Assembly: GCF_001039355.2 (NCBI RefSeq)
Contig: NW_019775593.1
Span: 217,598 to 281,597 of the forward strand
Length of the DNA: 64,000 nt
Origin: Lingula anatina
Taxonomy: Eukaryota > Brachiopoda > Lingulata > Lingulida > Lingulidae
Direction of reading: 5' to 3'
The first letter of the stretch is position 1; the number at the start of each line of letters is the position of its first letter. The translations under genes were made by a program, and so were the position numbers. A model generated the notes under the pieces. That model was not told the origin of the DNA. It saw only the letters and a program-made list of their open reading frames with translations, and searched no databases. Below are positions 53,391 through 64,000 of the stretch, in pieces.

Positions 53391-55505
53391 ATGCAGAAGA
53401 GTTACGATGAGATCCAGCCTCAGCCGACCTCGCTGCGGTTCTTCACGCTATTCGTGGTGCTGTCACAGATCCTGGGGGTACTGGTGGTGGTGATGGTCGG
53501 GGTATGGATGGGTCACTTCCATGGGGGGTTTGGCTGGATGGAGAACCCTGGGCTAGAGTTTAACTACCACCCCCTGTTCATGGTCCTAGGGCTGGTGTTC
53601 CTGTATGGAGATGGTGAGTGTGGTGGACAGAGGGGGGGGGGGACCTCTCCTGTGTCCTAGACACTTTGGTCACTTTTAATTTATTCAAATATTCTACACA
53701 GTCTAGTTTGGCTAAAAAAGAGTGTAAAATTAAATTATAGTGAAATTTATAGTTTGATTCAAATGTTCCACGCGTTCTTATTTGGCTAAGAAAAAGTGGA
53801 AAATTTGTGTTGTTTTTAGTTAAATTTATAGTTTCATTCAAATGTTTCACATGTTTTTATTTGGCTAAGAAAAAGTGGAAATTTTGCATTGTTTTTAAGA
53901 AAATGTATAATATAATGTTAAACATACTAGGCTCTCGTAAGAAGAGTAAATTTTATCCAATAGCTCAATTTACTCACCAGATAAGATGTCAAGTTTGAAC
54001 ATTGGCATGGCATATGTTGTCATTAAAATGTGTATGGCAAGTAGTAATTCATAAGCATTGTCATGGTTATTATATAATGTGTTCTGTACTAGGTCTAGTT
54101 CCAGAACAAAAAAGATCTAACACTAAAATCTTTTTCCAGCCATGTTAGCGTACCGCGTCTTCCGCTATGAGAGGAAGCTGTACATCAAGATAGTCCACAC
54201 CTGCCTACATGCAGGAGCCATCATATTTGCGGCCGTGGGACTGAAAGCCGTGTTCGACTCTCACAATCTCGCCAAACCCAAGCCCATTGCCAATCTGTAC
54301 AGCTGGCACGCCTGGATGGGTCTGGCCACTGTGATCCTCTTTGCCAGTCAGGTACTGCTGGGATAGACACTTGCTACGATAAAAACTCGAAAATTGAAAG
54401 TCTGTCTTGAAAATTTTTGTAGAAGGCAATTCTCCGCCGACATAATGTTTTTCACTTTGAAAATTGTGTGAAACTTGAAAATAGGCCTCTTGATAATTTT
54501 GAAAAGTTTGTCCCTGTAAATGAATATTAGTGTTTAGTTCATTGATTAAAATACCTAATCAGTCGCATACCTGGTTAAGAAATAGTTGAAAATATAAGTA
54601 GTTTGGCTTTGGTCAGAAGGTTAGATAAGTTTTAAACCAAGTATGAAGATGGTTTGTTATTGTAACATGAACTCTACCCAAGCTATTTATCTTAAACATT
54701 GTGCAAAAAAAAACTTTTGCTTTTCTTTTTGTTTCTCAAGTGCTTTGAATTTTACTTAATGACAATGAGTGATGAAATTACATCCTTAATGTAATAATGA
54801 CTGGGATTTTCTTTCAGTTTGTCTTTGGCTTTGTAAGCTACCTATGGCCCAAGCTGAGCCAGAATGCACGAGAGTTGTACATGCCTCTCCACCGTTTCTG
54901 GGGAATGGCGATATACGTCATGGCTATAGCCACAGCCTTCATGGGGATGATAGAAAAAATAGGATTTATTGGTTTGTAAGTATGACAGGTCTTATATTAA
55001 ACGAACATTATTTGAGATATATGCATGAAAGCTCTAGCAACTGTTTGTATATAGGGAAGAAATCAGATATTGTTAATTTGTTTAAAATTAGTTTACGTTT
55101 TAAATGAAATTTATTTTAGATAATAAAATATGTAAGCTTCCACATGCACCGTCCATTTATTCCATTAATGGCATGTGTTGAGGCGTGGAGACCATCAGCA
55201 GATTAGTAATCTCTTCTTTCATGTAGGGTCTGCCCTATTTGATCCCTGGATCAGTAAGTCCTTGGATCTTCTGTTCTGAATGGTCTCTGATAAATGACTA
55301 TTAATTGGGATAATAAAAGGTTCCCCCCTGTGGTCATTACAGGACATCCAGTCTCCAGGACCCGGAGAGACTACTGACCAACATGCTGGGACTGGCCTTG
55401 CTGTGTCTGGGTCTGGTGGTCATCTACGTGGTCAGTCACCCTGACTACAAGAGACAACCACTGGCCGAGGAGCAGACACTACAGCTCCAGGAATACCAAG
55501 AATAA
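53391..55505 (+). CDS. CYB561: Cytochrome b561 family transmembrane reductase, 251 aa
   Basis: Ascorbate-dependent trans-membrane electron carrier, normally in vesicle or endolysosomal membranes. Coding exons 53391-53613, 54140-54351, 54818-54975 and 55343-55505 join in phase (1,0,2) to 756 nt. Six membrane helices are expected. The four haem-ligand histidines are H60 (FNYHPLF), H94 (KIVHTCLH), H131 (YSWHAWMG) and H170 (MPLHRFWG), spacing 34, 37 and 39, as in the family. The length equals that of animal CYB561/CYBRD1 proteins. The start ATG is 34 nt after the acceptor of exon 2. The C-terminal tail (after SHPDYKRQP) is short and acidic. Which family member (CYB561, CYB561A3 or CYBRD1) it is cannot be settled here. 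Confidence 0.92.
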
Positions 55506-57158
55506 GTCTGAAGAGTTGATCTGAGCCATAGTGGTTTCCCATGTGTTTTCCAACTGTGCTAGCAGCTCAAATGGTTTGATGTTGTTAAAAACAAGATTGT
55601 CAAAGGCATGTTAAGTTTTTCTGTAGCACTTAGATAATTTCAGTAGAAAAGATGTGCTTTCTACAGTGTTTACAGTTACATTCGTCACTTGTTTTACAAT
55701 TTTTTTTCGACTCTTATTCCACCCTAACTGCAAGTGAATCCAGGATCACAGCAGGGGGATGGAGAGTTAATCACAAGTTTATGGATGGGAACTCATAAAT
55801 ACAAAATTTGAGAGGTACTTTTTAATGTGTTTATGTGGCTTCCTACAGTGTATAGATGTAAAAATTTGTGCACTACTAAACATTTATCCTTCCTAAAGTT
55901 AGATTAATATTTTTAGACAAGAATTATTGAAAAAGACTAACCTTTGACTTGGGTTTTGAGTCAAGATGTTCCAAGTTGCTGTGAACTGACAGGACTTAGT
56001 GACGCACATTGTAACACAGTGGTAAACTGAAGAATCTCATACATTTGAGCAAAGCATTAGAACCTGTATTCTGTGTATAGCGTTTGAAATCATATCAGCT
56101 TTGGTTGAAACATTTGAGAGAAGAAAAACTGTGTGAAGTTGCCCTTCAGAAAGAACTGATAATTCTTCTTGTTTGGAAGAGAAACTAATGTAATGATAAC
56201 TGTGTGTAACTCTGATACTGGAACTTGAGTTAGCAACTGACTGAAGTTGCAGTCTTGACCTGAGACTTCTCGCTAGGAAAATGGCCTGGATGGATTGGTC
56301 ACCTGATCTACTGGTACTGTCACATGACTGGCAATCGTCTCCAGTGCCCCTTCCCATGTGTGTGAGAGTTAAAACCTGGGGTCTCCTTTTCTGTTGAGTG
56401 ATGGGTTTTCCGTTGCTCCCAGATAGCCTCTTTGATGCCATGTTTGCTCCAGTTTTCCTCCAGATCAAGAATGAGGAAATCTTTTTCATCTTTTATTTGA
56501 CCAGTATCTCTGGCGTGTGAGGAAATTGCAGAGAAGGTCAGTTGCTAATGTAAGGTCCAATATCAAAGGTGTACATAGATAGCATTCTAATTCTATTGAA
56601 ATTATAACTCAAAAACATTCACTCATTTGAGAAACTAATATAATTATGGTTAAATAATATGATATTGGTGTTATGTAAAGTTTATTAGTGGTATAACAGT
56701 AGATAATATTACATTTGCCCAGGATAACTACTGAACTGCCATCTATTGGTGGCTAAGTACATCATGTGAGAGGATAAAAATTAAGTGGAAATGTAGTAAG
56801 TGTGATAGCTTTTTTTTTTTTTTATATTTTTCAATGTAGGTAATGTAAGTTAATCTCTGCTAGGGTCCATGTGAGGCATTCCTGTCTGCTCAATACTTCA
56901 GTGAGTGTGTGCTGAGGATTTGAGAGTAGATTATTTTCACTAAAGTCGGACAAATACAGACTGGTTTTCTAAGCAAAAGAACAGAATTATTGAATTCCCA
57001 TAGAATTTAAATCATAGGTTATTCTGAATAAAGAGTAGATTGTGATTCCAAAGGCATATGTTTATTTGACTAGTTCAAAAAGTTAATTCATTTTGATGAT
57101 ACCTTTGGTGTATGTGAAGTGTATTAGATTTGGGGATAATTGTCATCATGTTAGTAAT

Positions 57159-57360
57159 AGATAGACCCCGAGTCAGCGAGGGTTATGTGGCATACACTAG
57201 TGTGAAGCACGAGTGGATGTCACATAACCCCCTCTGACTCGGGGTCTATCTTATTTAGACCACGGTCCATGAACAGGTTATAACGCATTCATGCGAGACG
57301 TGCGGTTATGCGAGTTACACCATGTCTGAGTCTTTTGTTCTTCACTTTCACCGTGGTCTA
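57159..57360. mobile_element. Double foldback sequence
   Basis: 57159-57251 is a hairpin: AGATAGACCCCGAGTCAG and its exact inverse enclose a second stem, GGGTTATGTG / CACATAACCC. Directly next, TAGACCACGGT (57256-57266) and ACCGTGGTCTA (57350-57360) form another inverted pair. Likely a MITE. Confidence 0.7.
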
Positions 57361-58399
57361 ATATCTGATGTATTCCATTGATATATGAAACCCAGTGTTG
57401 TGCAGTTTCAAATTTACAATGTTATTACTTATTAATTGCCATATAATCTGCCATGTGAGGAAATGACACCTGTGATGTTATTTCTGGAGCACTGTGTAAA
57501 AGTTCTTATTGTACATACAAGTGCGGACGGAAGCTGTCTTCTGGGTATTTCAGAAGATGGTCAAAATTTTTGAAGTTTACATCTGTCAGAACACCTGGAA
57601 TACCTGGATATCCAGTGAAGATGTCCTTCTGTGGTGCAGGTAGAGAGAGTAGGCCAGCTGTGGGAGGAAATTATTGAATGTGAATTGTGAAACCTTTAGT
57701 GAAAAAACTGAAAATATGTTAATACTTCTGTTGATATAAAGTGCTGAGGGAGCTGCCCCAGGAGAAAAATGTCAAATCGGAATTGTGAAAGCTTTGTGAA
57801 AAAAACTTGAAGTATATGCATATTTTTTTGATACAAATTGTAATTTTTGAGCAGGGGTTGTGATTTTATTGAAGTTTTACAGAAAAATTGGAAGATATAA
57901 GATGAGAAAAATCACACATCTGCTGTCTCAACATAAATGCCATCATTGTAGATGTATGAGGTCATTAATATGCTTAATTATGAATGGAGTGAGGTGTATA
58001 AAAGAAACTATGAAGTTACAAGCTAAAATGTCTTTCAAAATATAATACATTGAATGAATAATTAGTGTTATATGTTTAAATTTAACTATAGTAGAATATC
58101 ATATATGATAATTATTCACCGCAAGCTGAAAATAATTTCATACCATTTGCTTGCGACCAGCATGGACATAGCCTACATCAGACTGACTTGAGTTCTTACT
58201 ATTATCAAGCTAACAGTATGAGATTGTTTTCAGCTGGTGTTATATAATTATCATAAATGATCCAACTACCAAGCTAATGCACATTATTGCTCATTTATGT
58301 TATATGTTACAAGATATGATGGATATAAGATAAAACTGTTTTTTCAGCTACTGCTATATTGTACTGTAAAGCAGTAGTGAATGTGTTATCAATGGTAGA

Positions 58400-58651
58400 C
58401 CCCATTTCCAGAAATTAGATCGATCCACTTTAGATCGACCTAACTCCCTGGGGGTTCACGCTAAATAGCTGTCAGCCGAGCGGACCCGAAAGTTAATTAC
58501 CCCCTTACAGCTTGTAGTAGGCGGGACGGACATTTAAGCCGGATTATCTGACAGTAATCTAGTGAGACTCCCTGCGGGGATAGATCGATCTAAAAGCTCT
58601 GGGAATACAGCCGTAGATGTAAAATTTTGTTACAGGTTGAAGGGAAGGGTA
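58400..58651. repeat. Inverted-repeat block with AGATCGATC
   Basis: TTAGATCGATCCA near 58415 and TAGATCGATCTAA near 58580 frame G/C-richer sequence; probably another short non-autonomous element. Confidence 0.4.
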
Positions 58652-58806
58652 GGCCCCATTCAGAGTAGGGGACTAACTAGTCCGAGGGTCAAATGTGGCA
58701 ACCCACTACAAAGCTTGTCATCTAATCCACCAATAGACAATGAATACATATCCCGTGGGGAAGTATTCAAGTATCTGACCATCGGACTAGTTAGTACCCT
58801 GTTTTG
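58652..58806. mobile_element. MITE family D, uninterrupted copy
   Basis: GGCCCCATTCAGAGTAGGGG, then GACTAACTAGTCC at the left and GGACTAGTTAGTACC at the right. Shares CCAATAGACAATGAATA with the copy at 62766-63151 and provides its empty site (GTATCTGACC). Confidence 0.75.
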
Positions 58807-59609
58807 AAGTCACCTTAGATTGCTCCTCACCTGACATTGCCTGCCATTTTACATGCAGATCAGTTTTTTATTTAACTTTTTTTGGACTGGAGTTCAGTGG
58901 AGTTTGAAGTTAAGAGTCGAGCATTGTGAACAGCATTTAAGAAATGATATATTTTATACACAAGTCAGTCAGCCTTAACTATTGCACCAGTCATATAGAG
59001 AAAATAAAGACCTGTATATGGATTTTTTTAGAAAGTGCAATACTTACCCAGCTCATGTTGAGATACAGTCTGTGTTTGGAAGAAAAGTCACATTTTAAGG
59101 CACCAGACAGTTTTTCTTAATTTCAGTACAGTAATTGTTGATTTATAGGCACTGAAGGAATTAATTAATAACCATTTTAATTATTCTATGGGTTAGAATT
59201 ATTGTAAATATACTGTTCAAACTGAAAAGTTATTTTTTTTGTGAAAATTTGATGGCGTCGCACTACCAGATGAGGTGGAATAGTTTGTAATGTGTAACCA
59301 GAACTAAAATCCTCGGCTAGTTTTTTTAAAATATATTCATATGAGGAGAAATGACTTTTATTCTGACTCGGTACTTCATGTGCAATACTCACAAGCACGT
59401 CAACTAGTAGGTACACAGATAAAGTTACACGATTGTTAGAATTTGTACGTTGTCAAACCTGAAGCACCAGGAAATAAATGTATCAAGTGTTGTACCTGAA
59501 TGTTCCTTCAGTGTTATTTTGTCTGTAATCTTTCTTTAGAAATTTCACATAAAACGGTGACAGGGGTTGGAAAGAGAGGGCCAGGCGGGGGTGGGGGGTG
59601 GGGGGGGGA

Positions 59610-59778
59610 NNNNNNNNNNNNNNNNNNNNNNNNNNNNNNNNNNNNNNNNNNNNNNNNNNNNNNNNNNNNNNNNNNNNNNNNNNNNNNNNNNNNNNNNNNN
59701 NNNNNNNNNNNNNNNNNNNNNNNNNNNNNNNNNNNNNNNNNNNNNNNNNNNNNNNNNNNNNNNNNNNNNNNNNNNNNN
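59610..59778. other. Assembly gap
   Basis: 169 N after a G-rich run. Confidence 0.99.
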
Positions 59779-61219
59779 TTCAGCAGAGAGGCAAACCTAA
59801 GAGGTGACCACTCGCGCTTCCATTGTCTGCCGAAATTTTACATAAGTCCTACTTATTTTGCTTTTCCTTCACATTATAGTACTTTATTAAGAATATATTA
59901 TCTTCAAATGAATCCCCTTACCAACTTCTTACCTAAAACTTGACAATATCAGATGATAACCCTACTTTATGGAAAATATGAGGCCCTGCGTATCTCACTT
60001 TGATTGGGGCGTGACTTTTAGTTAAACTACTAAATTGAAATGTGTATACTAAGACTTGGACTGAAGATTCTGTTGACGGCGCTCTGCATTAGAACATACC
60101 CGTATTCTATACGTAATCAACGTAAGTCTACTTCTATGGTATGTAACAAATTACGCATTGTGTACTTCGGTCTATAATGCTGTCTACGTGAATAGTAATA
60201 CGTTCCAAGGGTACATAAGGCTCTAGCCTAGGGGTAGCTACAACAGTCTTTCCTGGAAGTAGCGAGAATGATAAAATACCAAAGTGCAATAAATTAAATG
60301 AACCCGAGATGTATCTGTCATCCTTCCACCGCCATCAGTATTTATTTTCTTACCAACGTCTTCTGGGGATTCTGGATGATGATAAAATGTTGCAATATCC
60401 TTTATTTCCTGACGCAACTCCTCGAGTAGCTAGTTAATTAGTTAATTATCCAACTCAAGAAGGCATGTCAGATATTTAAACCGATTAAAGTGATTGCACT
60501 TAGGGAGAATATCCTGCTGAGTTAGATTGATGTAGCTTGTGCGATAGGTTTATGTGAACGCTCCCACATATAATAGTTTAGGCAGCAGTTTTCGTTCTTA
60601 CAGGCAAATTCAACATACTAGCATGATCAGAGTTTATTTATTTATTTATTTATTTATTTGTTTATTTGTTTGTTTATTTATATCTGAAGCTGGGTCTTGC
60701 AGTATGAGCAGTCTACGATATGCCCGTCTAACCTAAGTGTAGGAATCAGAATAATGAAGTTAATGATTCACCTAATGACGGTCCCAGATAGTCGCTGTTA
60801 TTGGGATGGGTCGACTCCGCACGTGACGTCCCTGATTAACGTTACCCCCGCTACTATATAGGACCATAACAGATAGAGCGGAAAGGCAACCTGTCATTTA
60901 CGACAAAGCGGCGACAAGGGCAGGTAAAGTTCAGCATTGTTTGTGTGTTGATGTTTTGAGGCTTGAATTTTCTTATTGTTTATACTCAGGGGTATATCGT
61001 ACGTGCAATATGAAACGGACAATCGTATTTACCGAATGAGACAAGAGTATAGGCCTATCAAGAAATCCCATTTTGGCACGCATTTTCCTTGTAATTTTTC
61101 AACAAGGGCACACGATTATGTTGATTTTAAGCAGTAATTGCAATGTGATTACGTTTTGACATTAAGAAGAATGTGAAGACTTCAGAAGGATGGTTCATTT
61201 ATATGATGGCTAGTATGTG

Positions 61220-61251
<32 letters not shown>

Positions 61252-61432
61252 ATTGCCGCTATAAGCAGTTTATGCAGTGCTAGTTAAGCGCAGATAAAAT
61301 CGTTTATATGGCAACTTAACTAAGAATGTATTTTCTGTGCTTGTCTGTACATTTATAATAGGCCTACTGTCCGTAGTCACACACACATACCCAGTACACA
61401 CACACACACATTACACGGCATGTCCGTCACTA
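59779..61432. other. Non-coding stretch with microsatellites and a possible promoter
   Basis: TTTA microsatellite (60631-60680), GA microsatellite (about 61219-61252) and CA repeats (about 61380-61412). A TATA-like TATATA at 60855-60860 is followed 60 bp on by a donor-like CAG/GTAAAG (60922/60923), which could be a small first exon, but no coding exon downstream is recognisable. Confidence 0.4.
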
Positions 61433-61929
61433 TGTCGGGAGCGCCTGGAGATCCAAAAGGCTTCATTCACATGCAATGTCTATTTTCTAAATTCTATTTT
61501 CTATTCGCGGTATGTCTTATGATCACGGTCTGTGCCCTGAATATCCCGCGGCGTAATTACTGGCAGCGCGAGCCAGTTACTTAAGATACTATAAGTAACT
61601 GGCTCGCGCTGCCAGTAATTACGCGGCGGGATATTCAGGGCACAGACCGTGATCATAAGATAGCGCGAATAGAAAATAGATTTTTAGAAAATAGACATTC
61701 CATGTGAACGAAGCCAAAGACGCTCCCGACAACGTAATTATGTAATTAGAAACAATTAACTTTTGGCGCGCTGGTAGGTCCCGGGCCTGCAGCAGAAAAT
61801 CCACATAAGATCGTAGCGATAAAAGAAAGTAGTATAAAAGCGAGTGTTTGTAACGCATCTTGGTCAGTTGTTGAATAAAGCAGCATTACGTTGATTTATC
61901 CTTGTGGTTGACTTGGTTTCTGTCGCACA
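61433..61929 (+). mobile_element. Candidate solo LTR, 497 bp, with palindromic U3
   Basis: Starts TGTCGGGAGCG and ends GTCGCACA (TG...CA), flanked by CACTA and CACTT, a near-match target duplication. A TATA box (GTATAAAAGCG, about 61831) is followed by AATAAA about 45 bp later (about 61875), the order of U3-R in LTRs. The first 300 bp form an inverted repeat. No internal retroelement domain follows, hence solo LTR. Confidence 0.5.
61434..61730. repeat. 300-bp palindrome
   Basis: Arms of about 148 bp (61434-61583 and 61592-61730) with an 8-10 nt centre. The inner 70 bp or so on each side is nearly perfect (GTAATTACTGGCAGCGCGAG / inverse); outer parts have a few differences. Confidence 0.9.
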
Positions 61930-62765
61930 CACTTACGTGAAGATTTAGACCATCGAATCTGGGATCGATCGTGAGAGTGTTAGGTTACTTCTGTAAGGGA
62001 GCGTAAGTGAAAGATGGTGAGTGAGAATTTCCTACGATGTAGTACAACTATATTTCTGGAAATGTCCTATCGGTAATGGTGAAGGTGTGTAAAATACCCT
62101 ATCAGGATTTTTCTCGAGAAAAACAATTTTTCTCTCCTGTCAGAAAAGAATGTCATCAGCTGTGTTAAATATTGAAATTGTTTGCCTCCACTGCCAGTTC
62201 AAGCATCTTCATCAAGGCTAGAAAACACTGAAAAGCAACTGGTAAAATTTAATAATCACCTGGCAGACATCAAAATATTGGAGGTAAACAAACTCATTAT
62301 TTAGCTGTTGATTGAAGAACAATTTTCTTTATTCTTCATGACGAACTCTAAAACTGTTTCATTTCTGCACAAGGTAAAAGCATACCTGGAAGGCTTTCGT
62401 CCCAATACTTGGGACTTCACCTCCGGCTTCTGAATCATTTCTCGATCCATCCCTGCACCTGGACCCTGGACTCTAGGTTTATGTTCTTCCTAATTAAATA
62501 ATTAGATAACACAGTGCTAATTGACTGGCCAGATGTTTTCACCTCTCTACTTTCCTGCACATTTCAGAAGATACAACCGACGCCAGGTACTTTTTATAGT
62601 ATTTTTAAAAACTTAAAAGCTTAAAAGCCTGAACTGTGAGAGCTCAGTATCTCTGCGGGTCGTTGTGACAAAGATTACATGACTTTTGGGCATTTTCGAC
62701 GATTATAGAATATCGTAAAGGGAGCAAATATCTCCTAGAACTTAAACACTGGGTAGGCATAGACA

Positions 62766-63151
62766 ATGGCCGCATCCAGAATAGTGAACAGTGGACTAAC
62801 TAGTCCGTGGGTCAAATATGGCGACCCACACAAAACTTGCCGTCTAATCTGCTAATAGACACTGAATAGATTTCCCGCTTGGAAGTATTCATGTGGGTCG
62901 GACATATCTGAGATCGCATTCACAACGAGTTGTGTCGTCCCAATGGAGCCGAGATTTAATAACTGTCCCCCCGCAGGGACGACGTGTGGGGAGGCGTGTG
63001 AGAGGCGGAGAGACTATTAAAAGATTAGGCGGTTTTTCTTTCATGTACGTCCGCCATATTTAGTCCCCAGGATTTGTAAAGCCTGTCTCAACTCGTTGTG
63101 AATGCGATCTGACACGTAAACTAGTTAGTCCGTTGTTCTGAATGCGGCCAT
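62766..63151. mobile_element. MITE family D, copy split by another element
   Basis: ATGGCCGCATCCAGAATAG...GGACTAACTAGTCC at the left and its inverse at the right. Interrupted by 62912-63109. Confidence 0.8.
62912..63109. mobile_element. 198-bp MITE nested in family D
   Basis: Ends GATCGCATTCACAACGAGTT and inverse, TGA on both sides; the intact family D copy at 58652 has a single TGA there. Inside are GAGGCGTGTGAGAGGCGGAG and CGTCCGCCATATTTAG, shared with 42364-42848. Confidence 0.8.
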
Positions 63152-64000
63152 AGAGAAATGAGTCCACAAAGCGGCAATACACAGTTAGAGGCTTACACCG
63201 TGGCGGAGGGGACGAGTTAATCATCAACTGTTCTTCAAATAGTACGGATGAAGACAGATAACATCTTTTCAGTTCATCCCGTTATATCAGTCTGCATGAC
63301 ATATGGAGTAATTGGAAGAGTTTGGGTATACGTGCACGCATACACACGCACACATACGCACACAAAGGGAGCGACACGCAGAGAATCGTTGAACCGAGCA
63401 GGGCAGAGCTATTTTCAGTGTAAACACGCCTTCTGTCAGCATAAGCATCGGCTACCCACGTGGCGTTTTTAAGTACAAGCATATGAGGGCACACTGGGTG
63501 AAACATACCGAAAATAATAGCTTGATTACATTTCATGACGTTTGAGTCAATGTTGAGATATACTTTAAAAATGAATAAAAAGCACGTGGTCAAAGAGTTG
63601 TCAATCGTTTAAATTTTTTTTCCTGCATCTTAAGCAACCATCGAAGTATGTCCTAATATACATGGAGGGGATATCGTGCTGAATTGTCTCAGTTTGACAG
63701 CAATGGATGTCGTAGGAATATAAGTCCGGGCTCCCATATATTTTGTGCAGGTTAGGGTTAGCCAGAGTATTGGGTTTTGTACCCCCGGGGTATATGGGAC
63801 GAATGTCAGCTGTAGAAATTAACGGGGATCGGACAGCGGTTCTTAGCGGACTACCATACCTGTCACACCGGCCGTGCCGAGCCAGATCAGAAATGCACAA
63901 CTGAACTGCAATCAGGCGACCGTGTGAACGTGCCCCAGTGCCGTAGGCCTACAATGGGTTAGATAAGGAACCAGTCTTTGAAGTATTTGTGTTATGTTAT
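63152..64000. other. Right edge, nothing recognised
   Basis: CA-rich tract at about 63338-63365. Open frames of 70-100 codons on both strands have no family support. Confidence 0.5.

Larger units (their letters stand above)
55506..59609 (+). other. 3' UTR and downstream region of cytochrome b561
   Basis: No second gene recognised. AATAAA is at about 57026, 59004 and 59475; any could end the transcript. A T-run (about 56812-56823), two hairpins and a MITE lie within. A 150-codon open frame on the - strand (56489-56037) has no family resemblance. Confidence 0.5.

Noticed and set aside
56037-56489. 150-codon - strand frame downstream of cytochrome b561
   Set aside because: No domain, no splice or promoter context; likely chance within the 3' UTR.
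59500-59943. Open frames across the second gap
   Set aside because: Made of N and a G-run.
61990-62220. Possible tiny coding exon ATG/GTGAGT at about 62013 followed by a good acceptor at 62143
   Set aside because: Reads only about 25 codons to a stop and resembles nothing.

Overview
The window is animal nuclear DNA. Genes are split by GT-AG introns, intergenic space and introns are dense with repeats, and there are two assembly gaps (12164-12866 and 59610-59778). Gene content suggests a marine invertebrate, most likely a lophotrochozoan such as a mollusc or brachiopod, with cephalochordate as an alternative: NLR-type immune genes with CARD and NACHT domains, one carrying a DZIP3-like HEPN domain, plus short TIR transposons, a DIRS-type fragment and 145-bp tandem-repeat elements. 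The species call is inference only; nothing here fixes it.

Region 1 (about 190-17300) and region 2 (about 21520-35870) are two copies of one tandem duplication. Each has an upstream CRE-containing segment, an NLR gene on the + strand, a long 3' region with a matching AATAAA, and a matching downstream segment. NLR-A (coding exons 1093-1912, 2146-2214, 5240-5296, 5692-5732, 6421-9474; 1346 aa) reads HEPN - coiled coil - CARD - NACHT - LRR-like. NLR-B (22669-22690, 25542-25691, 26543-26599, 27022-27065, 27724-30687; 1078 aa) has the same CARD-NACHT-LRR body and the same linker exons and splice phases, but no HEPN exon. I assembled these models by matching splice sites and reading phase by eye. 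A 3.6-kb TIR element with a LINE fragment and a CpG-rich first exon lies between the two copies. About 5.1 kb, including a broken SLOG-like gene on the - strand, is inserted in the 3' region of NLR-A.

Region 3 (37485-48251, - strand) is an aldo-keto reductase of 289 aa in eight coding exons. Its catalytic exon is present twice in tandem with identical length and phase, the layout of mutually exclusive exons. Its introns hold nested MITEs, a 2.1-kb TIR element with a 145-bp tandem array full of nuclear-receptor-type motifs, a tRNA-like sequence and a perfect 48-bp hairpin.

Region 4 (48252-59609, + strand) starts with a compact head-to-head promoter and carries a cytochrome b561 gene (coding exons 53391-55505, 251 aa) with all four haem histidines. 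Region 5 (59779-64000) has no gene I recognise. It holds a candidate solo LTR with a 300-bp palindrome and a MITE nested in another MITE.

Functionally, the two NLRs would be cytosolic sensors that signal through CARD. NLR-A may also carry an RNase-type HEPN effector. The reductase and cytochrome b561 are ordinary redox genes that share a promoter region.
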